From Chersky-840 sp963838775 (GTDB taxonomy: Bacteria > Actinomycetota > Acidimicrobiia > Acidimicrobiales > UBA8190), in contig CAWISP010000009.1 of assembly GCA_963838775.1 (NCBI GenBank), positions 62,001 through 126,000 on the forward strand: a stretch of DNA of 64,000 nt, written 5' to 3'. Made by a program: the position numbers and the translations under genes. Shown piece after piece: positions 43,126-51,298 of the stretch. The notes under the pieces are model-generated. The model saw only the letters and a list, made by a program, of their open reading frames with translations, did not search any database and was not told where the DNA came from. Position 1 is the stretch's first letter; each line of letters begins with the position of its first letter.

Positions 43126-44343
43126 GTGGCTCTGGTGGTGCAGAAATACGGTGGGACCTCGGTGAGTGACGCCGAACGGGTGCGCGCCGTCGCCGACCAC
43201 GTGGCCCGGACCCGGCGCCAGGGCACCGACGTGGTGGTGGTGGTGAGTGCCATGGGCAAGACCACCGACGACCTGCTGCGCCTGGCGGCCGACGTGAGCA
43301 CCGTGCGGCCGCCCCGTGAGCTCGACATGCTGTTGACGTCGGGTGAGCGGGTCTCGATGGCGCTGCTGTGCATGGCACTCGCCGAGCTCGGCGTCGACGC
43401 CGTGTCCTTCACCGGAAGCCAGGCGGGCATCATCACCGACACCACGCACCTCCAGGCCAAGATCGTCGAGGTCAAGGGCGACCGGCTGCGCTCGGCGCTC
43501 GAGGCAGGACGTGTCCCCGTGGTGGCCGGATTCCAGGGGGTGTCGCTCGAGCGCGACGTGACCACGCTCGGCCGGGGCGGCTCTGACACCACCGCCGTGG
43601 CGCTGGCGGCCGCACTGGGCGCCGAGGTGTGCGAGATCTACACCGACGTGTCGGGGGTCTTCAGCGCCGATCCCCGTATCGTCCCCGAGGCGCGCCGCCT
43701 GGCGCGGATGAGCTTCGAGGAGATGCTCGACATCGCCGCCAGTGGCGGGCGCGTCCTGGCCCTGCGATCGGTCGAATTCGCCCGCAACCATCACGTGCCG
43801 TTGCACGTCCGTTCGAGCTTCACCTGGGAGCCGGGTACCTGGGTGGTCGAGGAGGATCCGTCCATGGAGCAGGCCGTCGTCACCGCCGTGACCCACGACA
43901 CGTCCGAGGCAAAGGTGACCGTCACCGGTGTCCCCGACAAACCCGGCATCGCGGCGCGCTTGTTCCGGGCGCTGGCCGACCGTGCGGTCAACGTGGACAC
44001 CATCGTGCAGAACACCTCGTTGCACGGGACGACCGACATCTCCTTTACGGTCCCCAAGACCGATCTCGCCGTCAGCCTCGAGGTGGCCCGGGACCTCGCC
44101 CCCGACATCGGTGCGGGCGAGGTCACGGCCGACGACGGCATCGCCAAGGTCTCGCTCGTGGGGGCGGGGATGCGCAGCCACCCCGGTGTGTCGGCCACCA
44201 TGTTCGAGGTCCTCGCCACGGCGGCCATCAACATCGAGATGATCTCGACATCGTCTATCCGTCTGTCGTGCGTGGTGCGCGAGGACCGGGTCGAAGAAGC
44301 GGTACGCCTCTTGCACCAGGCCTTCGAGCTGTCAGGCGGATGA
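43126..44343 (+). CDS. lysC: aspartate kinase
   Basis: 405 residues from GTG 43126. Kinase motifs KYGGTS at 7-12, VVVVVSAMGKTTDDLL, LLTSGERVSMALL, FQGVSLERDVTTLGRGGSDT and EIYTDVSGVFSADPRIVP; two C-terminal ACT domains (KVTVTGVPDKPGIAARLFRA and KVSLVGAGMRSHPGVSATMF) for feedback by lysine and threonine. It makes aspartyl phosphate, entry to lysine, methionine and threonine synthesis. The semialdehyde dehydrogenase gene follows 23 bases later, the classic ask-asd operon. An internal start for a separate beta subunit, as in related actinobacteria, was not resolved. Confidence 0.96.
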   Translation: MALVVQKYGGTSVSDAERVRAVADHVARTRRQGTDVVVVVSAMGKTTDDLLRLAADVSTVRPPRELDMLLTSGERVSMALLCMALAELGVDAVSFTGSQAGIITDTTHLQAKIVEVKGDRLRSALEAGRVPVVAGFQGVSLERDVTTLGRGGSDTTAVALAAALGAEVCEIYTDVSGVFSADPRIVPEARRLARMSFEEMLDIAASGGRVLALRSVEFARNHHVPLHVRSSFTWEPGTWVVEEDPSMEQAVVTAVTHDTSEAKVTVTGVPDKPGIAARLFRALADRAVNVDTIVQNTSLHGTTDISFTVPKTDLAVSLEVARDLAPDIGAGEVTADDGIAKVSLVGAGMRSHPGVSATMFEVLATAAINIEMISTSSIRLSCVVREDRVEEAVRLLHQAFELSGG

Positions 44344-44366
44344 CGACGGCGCAGTAGGATCGGGGC

Positions 44367-45395
44367 ATGCGCGTCGCCGTCGTCGGTGCCACCGGCCAGG
44401 TCGGCACGGTCATGCGAACGGTGCTCGCCGAACGCTCGTTCCCCGTCGACGACATCCGCTTCCTCGCCTCGGCGCGTTCAGCCGGGTCCCGCCTTCCCTG
44501 GCGGGACGGCGAGGTGGAGGTCGAGGTCGCCGAGAGCGCCGACTATCGGGGTGTCGACATCGCGCTCATGTCGGTGGGGGCCGACGCCTCCCGGGAGATC
44601 TCACCTCGGATCGCCGCGGCCGGCGCGCTGGTGATCGACAACTCCTCGGCGTGGAGGATGGACCCCGCCGTGCCACTCGTGGTCGCCGAGGTCAACCCCG
44701 ACGCGCTGGACCACATGGACCGGGGCATCGCCGCCAACCCCAACTGCACCACGATGGTGGCCATGCCGGTGCTGGCTCCGTTGCACCGCGAGGCGAGACT
44801 GCGACGTCTCGTGCTCTCGACCTATCAAGCCGTGTCGGGCGCAGGGCTCGCCGGCGCACGCGAGCTCGAGGAGCAGTTGGTGAAGACCGTCGAGACGGCG
44901 GCGGGGCTCACCTTCGACGGTGCCGGTGTCGACTTCCCGACACCGGAAGTGTTCCCCGGACCGGTCGCCTACAACGTCTTGCCCCACGCCGGCCGCTTCG
45001 TCGACGACGGGACGGGGGAGACCAACGAGGAGCAGAAGCTGCGCGACGAGAGCCGCAAGATTCTCGGCATCCCCGATCTGGCCGTGTCGGGCACCTGCGT
45101 GCGCGTGCCGGTGTTCACCGGTCACAGCATGTCGGTCAATGCCGAGTTCGAACGGGCCATCACCGTGGAGCGGGCCCGTGCCCTGTTGGAGCAGGCCCCG
45201 GGCGTGCGCTATGTCGACGTGCCCACACCGCTCGCTGCTACGGGCACCGATCCCGTTCTCGTGGGGCGACTGCGTTACGACGACACCGTCGCCCATGGGC
45301 TCGTGCTCTTTCTCTCCGGCGACAACCTCCGCAAGGGTGCGGCGCTCAACGCCGTCCAGATCGCCGAAGTGCTCCTCGCCTGCCGGGCTTTCTGA
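44367..45395 (+). CDS. asd: aspartate-semialdehyde dehydrogenase
   Basis: 342 residues from ATG 44367. NADP-binding VAVVGATGQVGTVM at the N-terminus, catalytic Cys127 in IAANPNCTTMVAMPVLAP, STYQAVSGAGLAGARELEEQ, and the catalytic His in VFTGHSMSVNAEF. It reduces aspartyl phosphate to aspartate semialdehyde, the second step after aspartokinase, and is cotranscribed with it. Convergent with phoU, with almost no spacer (3 bases). Confidence 0.97.
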   Translation: MRVAVVGATGQVGTVMRTVLAERSFPVDDIRFLASARSAGSRLPWRDGEVEVEVAESADYRGVDIALMSVGADASREISPRIAAAGALVIDNSSAWRMDPAVPLVVAEVNPDALDHMDRGIAANPNCTTMVAMPVLAPLHREARLRRLVLSTYQAVSGAGLAGARELEEQLVKTVETAAGLTFDGAGVDFPTPEVFPGPVAYNVLPHAGRFVDDGTGETNEEQKLRDESRKILGIPDLAVSGTCVRVPVFTGHSMSVNAEFERAITVERARALLEQAPGVRYVDVPTPLAATGTDPVLVGRLRYDDTVAHGLVLFLSGDNLRKGAALNAVQIAEVLLACRAF

Positions 45396-45398
45396 CCG

Positions 45399-46100
45399 CT
45401 ACCTCGGCGTCGGCCTGAAGCGCTCGGTCGCCCCCGTGGGGGCTCGGCCCACCATGACGGCGATGCGGCGCGCCAGGTTGACGGCGTGGTCGCCGAAACG
45501 CTCGTAGAAGCGGGCCACGAGCGCCGCCTCGATGGCCACCGGCAGCGCCATTGACCCGCTGGCGATCTCGGCCGTGAGTGTCACGTGGAGCTCGTCGAGC
45601 TCGTCGTCGAGCTCCTCCACCTCGTCGGCGACCGGAGCGCGATCGGCGTAGGCGTCGGCGGTGGCACGCCACATCTCCGACGCCACCTCTCCCATCTGCT
45701 CGACGAGACCGCGTGCCCGGGGGGACAGCTCCACCCCGAGGCCACGCACGGCCCGGCGCGACACGTGCTCGGCGAGGTCGCCACTGCGCTCGAGCTCGGG
45801 CAGCATGCGCAACACCGCCACGAGGTAGCGCAGCTCGTCGGGACCGGTTTCGCGCTCGAGGAGCTGGCTCGTGGCCAGCTGCTCGACCTCGCGGTACAGC
45901 GCGTCGATGGTGTCGTCGCTCTCGGCCAGCACACGAGCCGCCTCGCGATCACCGTCGAGCAGACAGTGCGTCGCGCCGGCCACTCCTTCACCGACCAGCG
46001 CGAAGAGCTTGATCACCTCGCGGTTGATCCGCTCCAGGCTTTCGATGACCTGGTCGGTGTTGCCCAACTCGACCACGACGCGCTTCGCCACACCGGTCAC
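45399..46100 (-). CDS. phoU: phosphate transport system regulator PhoU
   Basis: 233 residues from GTG 46100 (a second GTG at 46088). Two repeated three-helix PhoU units with the acidic metal motifs: ESLERINREVIKLFALVGEG, LAESDDTIDALYREVEQLAT, RMLPELERSGDLAEHVSRRA, and VARFYERFGDHAVNLARRIA. PhoU represses the phosphate regulon by linking the Pst transporter to the PhoR kinase. The pst and phoR/phoP genes are not in the window, so it is an isolated copy. Confidence 0.9.
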   Translation of the reverse strand: MTGVAKRVVVELGNTDQVIESLERINREVIKLFALVGEGVAGATHCLLDGDREAARVLAESDDTIDALYREVEQLATSQLLERETGPDELRYLVAVLRMLPELERSGDLAEHVSRRAVRGLGVELSPRARGLVEQMGEVASEMWRATADAYADRAPVADEVEELDDELDELHVTLTAEIASGSMALPVAIEAALVARFYERFGDHAVNLARRIAVMVGRAPTGATERFRPTPR

Positions 46101-46233
46101 CGTAGCGCCATCCCCATCGGATCTCCCCCGGACCCGGAGCAGCCGCTCTCAGCAGCGACGACGACCTCGATCCGCCCCGCCGTCCGAGCCGCCGTCCTGC
46201 GCAGATGCACAGGTCGGCCTCGACGTCGGCGGT
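46101..46233. repeat. 27-bp duplication at the 3' end of the NADH dehydrogenase gene
   Basis: CACAGGTCGGCCTCGACGTC at 46208-46227 is repeated, with one mismatch, at 46235-46254, a period of 27 bases. On the minus strand the first copy met encodes DVEADL and the stop codon of the dehydrogenase; the second copy, after the stop and in the same frame, reads DVEADL again. The rest of this 133-base spacer has no feature I can name. Confidence 0.85.
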
Positions 46234-47496
46234 TCACAGGTCGGCTTCGACGTCGGCGACGATGAGCCTCGGCCCCGACGGCCAGTCCAGATACCGCCAC
46301 CACCAGTTGACGAGGACCACCACCCGGTTGCGAAATCCCACCAGGTAGACCAGGTGCAGACCCAGCCAGGCCAACCAGCCCAGCGTCCCCCGCAAGATGG
46401 GGCCGTGTCGGAGCTGGGCGACCGCGGCGTGGCGCCCGATCGTGGCCATCATCCCCTTGTCGTGGTAACGGAACGGGGTCGTGGGCTCGTTCTGCAGTTG
46501 CCGCCAGATCTGGAGCGCGGCGTGCTTCCCGGACTGGATCGCCACCTGCGCGAGCTGGGGACAGGCCTCGGGGCGCGCCGGTCCCCACGGCACTGCGCCG
46601 GCGTCGCCGACGACGAAGACTTCGGGATGCCCGGTCACCGACAGGTCGGGCTCGAGCGTCACCCGCCCTCCCCGTCCGTGCGCGGTGGGGAGCGAGGCCG
46701 CCAGGGTGCCGTCGACGGTCACGCCCCCGGCCCAGATCACCGCGGCCGCCTTGAGCCAACCGCCGCCACCGAGCCGGACCGCGTCGCCGGTCACCTCGGC
46801 GACCGGAGTCCCGAGCCGGACGTCGACGCCACGGGAGTGCAGCGTCTCCAGCGCGTAGCGGCTCGCCTCTTCTTCGAACCCGGGGAGGAGCCTGTTGCCC
46901 GCCTCGAGCAGGACGACCTTGGAACGTACGGGGTCGATGCGGAGGCGGTCGCGGCGAACCGCCACGTCGAGCAGCTCCAACAGCGCCCCCGAGATCTCCA
47001 CACCGGTGGCACCGCCGCCGACCACGACGAAGGTGGGAGCCCCGCCGTCGAAGTCCTCGGGACGGGCGTCCGCCGCCTCGAGACAACTGAGGACGTGATT
47101 CCGCAGATGGCGGGCGTCGGCCAGGGTGTACAGGGGAAGCGCGTGTTGCGGGGCACCCGGCACGGACAGGAACCCCGTGGTGGCGCCGGTGGCGACGACG
47201 AGCCGGTCGTAGTCGAGGGACGTGCCGTCGGCGAATCCCACCCGCCGCGCGTCGACGTCGACCGACACGGCCCGGCCGTGGCGGAACACCACGTTGGGCT
47301 CGCGGCCGAAGATGGTACGAACGGGATAGGCGATGTCGGCGGGGTCGAGCCCGGCCGTGGCCACCTGGTAGAGCAGAGGTTGGAAGGTGTGGAAGTTGTG
47401 GCGGTCCACGATGGTCACCTCCACCGGCCGGCCCCGCAGATGCCGGACGGCGCTGAGCCCGGCGAATCCGGCCCCGATCACCACCACTCGGTCCAC
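46234..47496 (-). CDS. ndh: type II NADH dehydrogenase
   Basis: 420 residues. FAD fold DRVVVIGAGFAGLSAVRHLR, VEVTIVDRHNFHTFQPLLYQ with the quinone-site signature, NADH fold FVVVGGGATGVEISGALLEL, second FAD motif EVFVVGDAGAVPWG, and the quinone-site ACPQLAQVAIQSGKHAALQI. The C-terminal part has two amphipathic/hydrophobic stretches (TLGWLAWLGLHLVYLVGFRN) for membrane-surface attachment. It passes electrons from NADH to menaquinone without pumping protons. Confidence 0.93.
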   Translation of the reverse strand: MDRVVVIGAGFAGLSAVRHLRGRPVEVTIVDRHNFHTFQPLLYQVATAGLDPADIAYPVRTIFGREPNVVFRHGRAVSVDVDARRVGFADGTSLDYDRLVVATGATTGFLSVPGAPQHALPLYTLADARHLRNHVLSCLEAADARPEDFDGGAPTFVVVGGGATGVEISGALLELLDVAVRRDRLRIDPVRSKVVLLEAGNRLLPGFEEEASRYALETLHSRGVDVRLGTPVAEVTGDAVRLGGGGWLKAAAVIWAGGVTVDGTLAASLPTAHGRGGRVTLEPDLSVTGHPEVFVVGDAGAVPWGPARPEACPQLAQVAIQSGKHAALQIWRQLQNEPTTPFRYHDKGMMATIGRHAAVAQLRHGPILRGTLGWLAWLGLHLVYLVGFRNRVVVLVNWWWRYLDWPSGPRLIVADVEADL

Positions 47497-47595
47497 GTCC
47501 TCAGGATGGCACGCCCCACCGGCGCCGTCATCGCCGATCTCGGACGGGCCGACGCTGCGCCTCGCCCTCCGGGGAGGGCGCGGTGTCGCCGAGGG

Positions 47596-49785
47596 TCAGG
47601 TCCGGACCAGCGTGCGTACCGCGGTGACGATGTCCTCGACCTGGGGGAGGATGGCGTGCTCCAGGGACGGCTCGTACCCCACGAACGTGTTCTGTGCCGC
47701 CACGCGGACGACGGGCGTATCGAGGTCCCAGAAGCAGTGCTGTGCCACCCAGGACGCCACCTCGGCTCCGAATCCCGCTGTGAGGGTGTCCTCGTGGACG
47801 ACGACGAGGCGGCCCGTCCGCTGCACCGACTCGCACACGATGTCGTGGTCCCACGGCGAGATGGTGCGCAGGTCGACGACCTCCACCGAGCACCCTTCGG
47901 CCGAGAGCTCCTCGGCTGCGACGAGCGACTTCTGCACGGTGGCGCCCCAGGTGGCGATGGTCAGGTCGCGCCCTTGTCGTGCGATGGTGCCGCGACCGAA
48001 GGGCAACACCCATCCCGGCCGCGGGATGGGGTCGGCCGCGTAGCGCTGGCGGTAGAGGTGCTTGTGCTCCAGGAAGAGGACCGGGTCCTCGGCCGCGAAG
48101 GCGCCCCGCAGCAGTCCGACGGCATCGCGCGCCCGGGACGGGAACGCGATCAGCAGGCCCGGGATGTGGGCAAAGATCGACTCGCCGCTTTGCGAATGCC
48201 ACAGCGCCCCACCCGTCAGGTAGCCCCCTATGGCGACGCGCACCACCAGCGGACAGGTGAAGTTGCCGTTGGAGCGCCACCGGATGGTGGCGGCCTCGCT
48301 GTGCAGTTGTTGCATGGCGGGCCAGATGTAGTCGAAGAACTGGATCTCGGCGCACGGTCGCAGGCCCCGCAGGGCCTGCCCCACGCCGCGGCCGATGATG
48401 TTCGATTCCGCCAGGGGTGTGTTGTAACAACGGGACGACCCGAAGTGGCGCTGGAGCCCGCGCGTCACGCCGAACACCCCACCTTTGCCCTCGACATGGT
48501 CGAGCACGTCGTCATCGGCGTCGGCGACGTCCTCGCCGAACACCCGGATGCGCTCGTCCGCACCCAGGAGCTCGTGGAGGGTGAGCCGGATCGCTTCGGC
48601 CATCACCACCGGTTCGGCGTCGGCGGACGCCGGCGCGGGGTCGGGCTCGGGATCGGCGAGAGCCGGCAGACACACCACGTTGTCGGTGACGGTCGAGGGA
48701 TCAGGACGTGCCGCGGCCAGCGCTTCTTCGGCGGCGGCGGCAGCGATGGCGCGAGCCTCGGCGCGCACGTCCGCCGCCTCGTCTTCGGTGAGGACCCCCG
48801 CGCCGACCAGTTGCCGTTCGAGGGTGTCGATGGGGTCGTGTGCCTGCTCTTCGGCGAGCTCTCCGGCGTCGCGGTACTTGGACTGGGAGTCCGCCGACGA
48901 ATGCGAGTACGGGCGCGTCACGTGGGCGTGGATCAATCCCGGTCCCTCACCGGCGCGCACCCGGGCGATGGCGCGACCGCCTTTGTTGCGGCACGACGCG
49001 TAGTCCCAGCCGTCCATCTGGGTCACGGCCAGACCCCGGAATCCCCGCACCAGCTCGGCGACGGGCGCGGGCGACTGGTCGGCGGCGCGCACCGAGATGG
49101 CGTAGCCGTTGTCGGCCACCACGAACAGCGTCGGCAGGTGCAGGCGACACGCCGTGTTAAGGCTCTCCCAGAACTCTCCTTCGGAGGTCGCACCCTCTCC
49201 CAACGACACGTAGGTGATCTCGTCACCGTGGGCCCGACATCCCGCCAGGCCCGGTCGCCGGGCGATGTAGCGCCCCGCCTCCGCGCACCCCACCGCAGGA
49301 AGGCACTGGCTGCCCGTCGGGCTCGACTGGGTCACGATGTTGTAGGCCACCGCGCCCCAGTGACACGGCATCTGCCGCCCACCGGAGGCGGGGTCGAGGG
49401 ACGAGCCCACGGCCTGGAGCATGATGTCGAGCGGCGTCACGCCCAGGGCCAGCACGAGGGCCCGGTCGCGGTAATACGGAAAGAACCAGTCGTAGGCAGA
49501 TCGCAGCGACCGGGCCAGGGCCAGGAGCAGGATCTCGTGGCCGGCCCCGGAGATTTGGAAGAACACCCGGCTCTGCTTCTGCAGCAGGATCTCCCGGTCG
49601 TCGAGGGCCCGGGAGAGACAGGCCAGGCGGAAGTCCTCGACCAGCTCCGTCGCCGGGAAGCTCCGGAGTGCCCCCCGGGAAACCTGCGTGGCGCCGTTGC
49701 CGTTCCCCGGGCGTCCGCCCGTGCCCGTGGAGCGGGCCTGGGCCTTCACGCCGGCACTTGGTCCCTCTGTGCCCTTGCGCACCAC
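47596..49785 (-). CDS. branched-chain 2-oxoacid dehydrogenase E1, alpha and beta fused
   Basis: 729 residues. The N-terminal half is an E1-alpha with the thiamine pyrophosphate motif GEGATSEGEFWESLNTACRL and VVADNGYAIS, after the RVFFQISGAGHEILLLAL and RDRALVLALGVTPLDIMLQ blocks. The C-terminal half, after an Ala/Asp/Pro linker near residue 400, is an E1-beta: MAEAIRLTLHELLGADERIR, VFGEDVADADDDVLDHVEGK, FGSSRCYNTPLAESNIIGRG, GRLVVVHEDTLTAGFGAEVA. Most bacteria use two genes; a single chain occurs in some actinobacteria and others. No E2 or E3 gene is adjacent. Oxidative decarboxylation of 2-oxoacids from Val, Leu and Ile is the likely reaction. Confidence 0.9.
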   Translation of the reverse strand: MVRKGTEGPSAGVKAQARSTGTGGRPGNGNGATQVSRGALRSFPATELVEDFRLACLSRALDDREILLQKQSRVFFQISGAGHEILLLALARSLRSAYDWFFPYYRDRALVLALGVTPLDIMLQAVGSSLDPASGGRQMPCHWGAVAYNIVTQSSPTGSQCLPAVGCAEAGRYIARRPGLAGCRAHGDEITYVSLGEGATSEGEFWESLNTACRLHLPTLFVVADNGYAISVRAADQSPAPVAELVRGFRGLAVTQMDGWDYASCRNKGGRAIARVRAGEGPGLIHAHVTRPYSHSSADSQSKYRDAGELAEEQAHDPIDTLERQLVGAGVLTEDEAADVRAEARAIAAAAAEEALAAARPDPSTVTDNVVCLPALADPEPDPAPASADAEPVVMAEAIRLTLHELLGADERIRVFGEDVADADDDVLDHVEGKGGVFGVTRGLQRHFGSSRCYNTPLAESNIIGRGVGQALRGLRPCAEIQFFDYIWPAMQQLHSEAATIRWRSNGNFTCPLVVRVAIGGYLTGGALWHSQSGESIFAHIPGLLIAFPSRARDAVGLLRGAFAAEDPVLFLEHKHLYRQRYAADPIPRPGWVLPFGRGTIARQGRDLTIATWGATVQKSLVAAEELSAEGCSVEVVDLRTISPWDHDIVCESVQRTGRLVVVHEDTLTAGFGAEVASWVAQHCFWDLDTPVVRVAAQNTFVGYEPSLEHAILPQVEDIVTAVRTLVRT

Positions 49786-49897
49786 GATCGACGCTACCTG
49801 CCTGCCGGCTCCAACCGGTGGCCTCGGCAGGTTCCCCGGCGCCGTTACACCCCGGCGTTACGCTCGGTCGCGTGCATCCTCGGATCAGGGAGACCCC

Positions 49898-51298
49898 ATG
49901 ATCGTTGGCATCGTGATCGGCATCGTGATCGGCGGCGGGGGTGGGGCCGCCATCGCCTGGACCCTGACCTCGGCCCATGCATCGGCTCGGGCCGGCACCG
50001 AGCGTGAGCGCCACGCCGAGGCGTTGGGCTCGGCGCGCGCCGAGATGCTGTCGCTGCAGACCCTGCTCGAGCACGAGCGCGCTGCGGCCGAGGAGCGACA
50101 GGCAGCGACTGAGGAGGTGCGGCGGCAGCTCGTCGGCGAGTTCGCCGCGCTGTCGCGTCAGGCGCTCGAGCACAACAACACGCAATTCCTAGAGTTGGCC
50201 GATGTCCGTATGGGCCATGCCCAGCAGGCGGCGCGCGGCGACCTCGAACAGCGCACCCAGGCCTTCGAGCAGCTCCTCAATCCGCTGCGCGAGCAGCTCG
50301 GCCGGTACGAGCAGGGGCTGCGGCTCCTCGAGCTCGAGCGCCAGAAGGCCTACACCGGGCTCAGCGAGCAGGTGCGGACGCTCACCGAGTCCCAGGACAA
50401 GCTGCAGACCGAGACCCGCAACCTGGTGACCGCGCTGCGATCGCCCGCCACGCGCGGTCGTTGGGGCGAAATGCAGCTCCGGCGCGTCGTCGAGATGGCG
50501 GGGATGGTCGAGCACTGCGACTTCGACCAGCAGGTAACCACCGACGGGGCCGACGGCCGGTTGCGGCCCGACATGGTCGTGCATCTGTCGGGGGCCAGGA
50601 ACGTGGTGGTCGACGCCAAGGTGCCGCTCCAGGCGTTCCTCGACGCCAACGATGCCACCGACGAGGCTGCTCGACGGGACCACCTCGTCGCCCATGCCCG
50701 ACAGTTGCGGACGCATGTCGACTCGCTGTCGAAGAAGGCGTACTGGGAGCAGTTCGGCGACTCGCCCGAGTACGTGGTCGCCTTCGTCCCCGGCGACGCC
50801 CTGTTGGCGGCGGCGCTCGAGCACGACTCCTCGCTCCTCGAGCACGCCGTGTCACACCGGGTGCTGTTGGCGACGCCGACGACGTTGATCGCCCTGCTGC
50901 TCACGGTCGCCAACGGATGGCAGCAGGAGGCCCTGGCCGACAACGCCCGTGAGGTGCAGGACATGGGCCGCGAGCTCTACAAGCGGCTCTCCACCTTCGG
51001 CGAGCACATGGCGCGCACCGGCCGCAGCCTGGGCGGAGCCGTCGACGCCTACAACAAGGCCGTGGGTTCGCTCGAACGCAGCGTCTTCCCCCAGGCTCGG
51101 CGCTTCCACGAGCTCGGTGTGGTGGGTGGTGCCGACAAGGAGATGCCCGAGCTCGAGCACATCGACGCCACCGCGCGCGGCCTCGAGGCACCCGAGTTCG
51201 TCGGCGCGCCGCGCCCCTTGCCCGGAGAGTCGGGGCTCGAGCTCATCGAGGGATCTCGCCGCGACGACCACGACCTTCCCGGGGCTGCTGTCACCTGA
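49898..51298 (+). CDS. rmuC: DNA recombination protein RmuC
   Basis: 466 residues from ATG 49898 with a GGGAGA ribosome binding site. An N-terminal membrane helix (IVGIVIGIVIGGGGGAAIAW) is followed by a coiled coil of about 160 residues and then the RmuC nuclease-like domain: LRSPATRGRWGEMQLRRVVE, LRPDMVVHLSGARNVVVDAK (PD-(D/E)xK-type core), AYWEQFGDSPEYVVAFVPGD, VLLATPTTLIALLLTVANGW. RmuC limits DNA inversions and affects recombination at inverted repeats in E. coli. Convergent with the AddA-like gene, with an eight-base overlap of the 3' ends. Confidence 0.93.
   Translation: MIVGIVIGIVIGGGGGAAIAWTLTSAHASARAGTERERHAEALGSARAEMLSLQTLLEHERAAAEERQAATEEVRRQLVGEFAALSRQALEHNNTQFLELADVRMGHAQQAARGDLEQRTQAFEQLLNPLREQLGRYEQGLRLLELERQKAYTGLSEQVRTLTESQDKLQTETRNLVTALRSPATRGRWGEMQLRRVVEMAGMVEHCDFDQQVTTDGADGRLRPDMVVHLSGARNVVVDAKVPLQAFLDANDATDEAARRDHLVAHARQLRTHVDSLSKKAYWEQFGDSPEYVVAFVPGDALLAAALEHDSSLLEHAVSHRVLLATPTTLIALLLTVANGWQQEALADNAREVQDMGRELYKRLSTFGEHMARTGRSLGGAVDAYNKAVGSLERSVFPQARRFHELGVVGGADKEMPELEHIDATARGLEAPEFVGAPRPLPGESGLELIEGSRRDDHDLPGAAVT

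Noticed and set aside
43005..43592. N-terminal extension of the membrane cyclophilin
   Set aside because: Antisense to aspartokinase and of Ser/Arg-rich shadow composition; GTG 43004 starts a plausible basic anchor.
45871..50007. A 1378-residue plus-strand frame across phoU, ndh and the E1 gene
   Set aside because: Spans three well-supported minus-strand genes; composition typical of a shadow frame.
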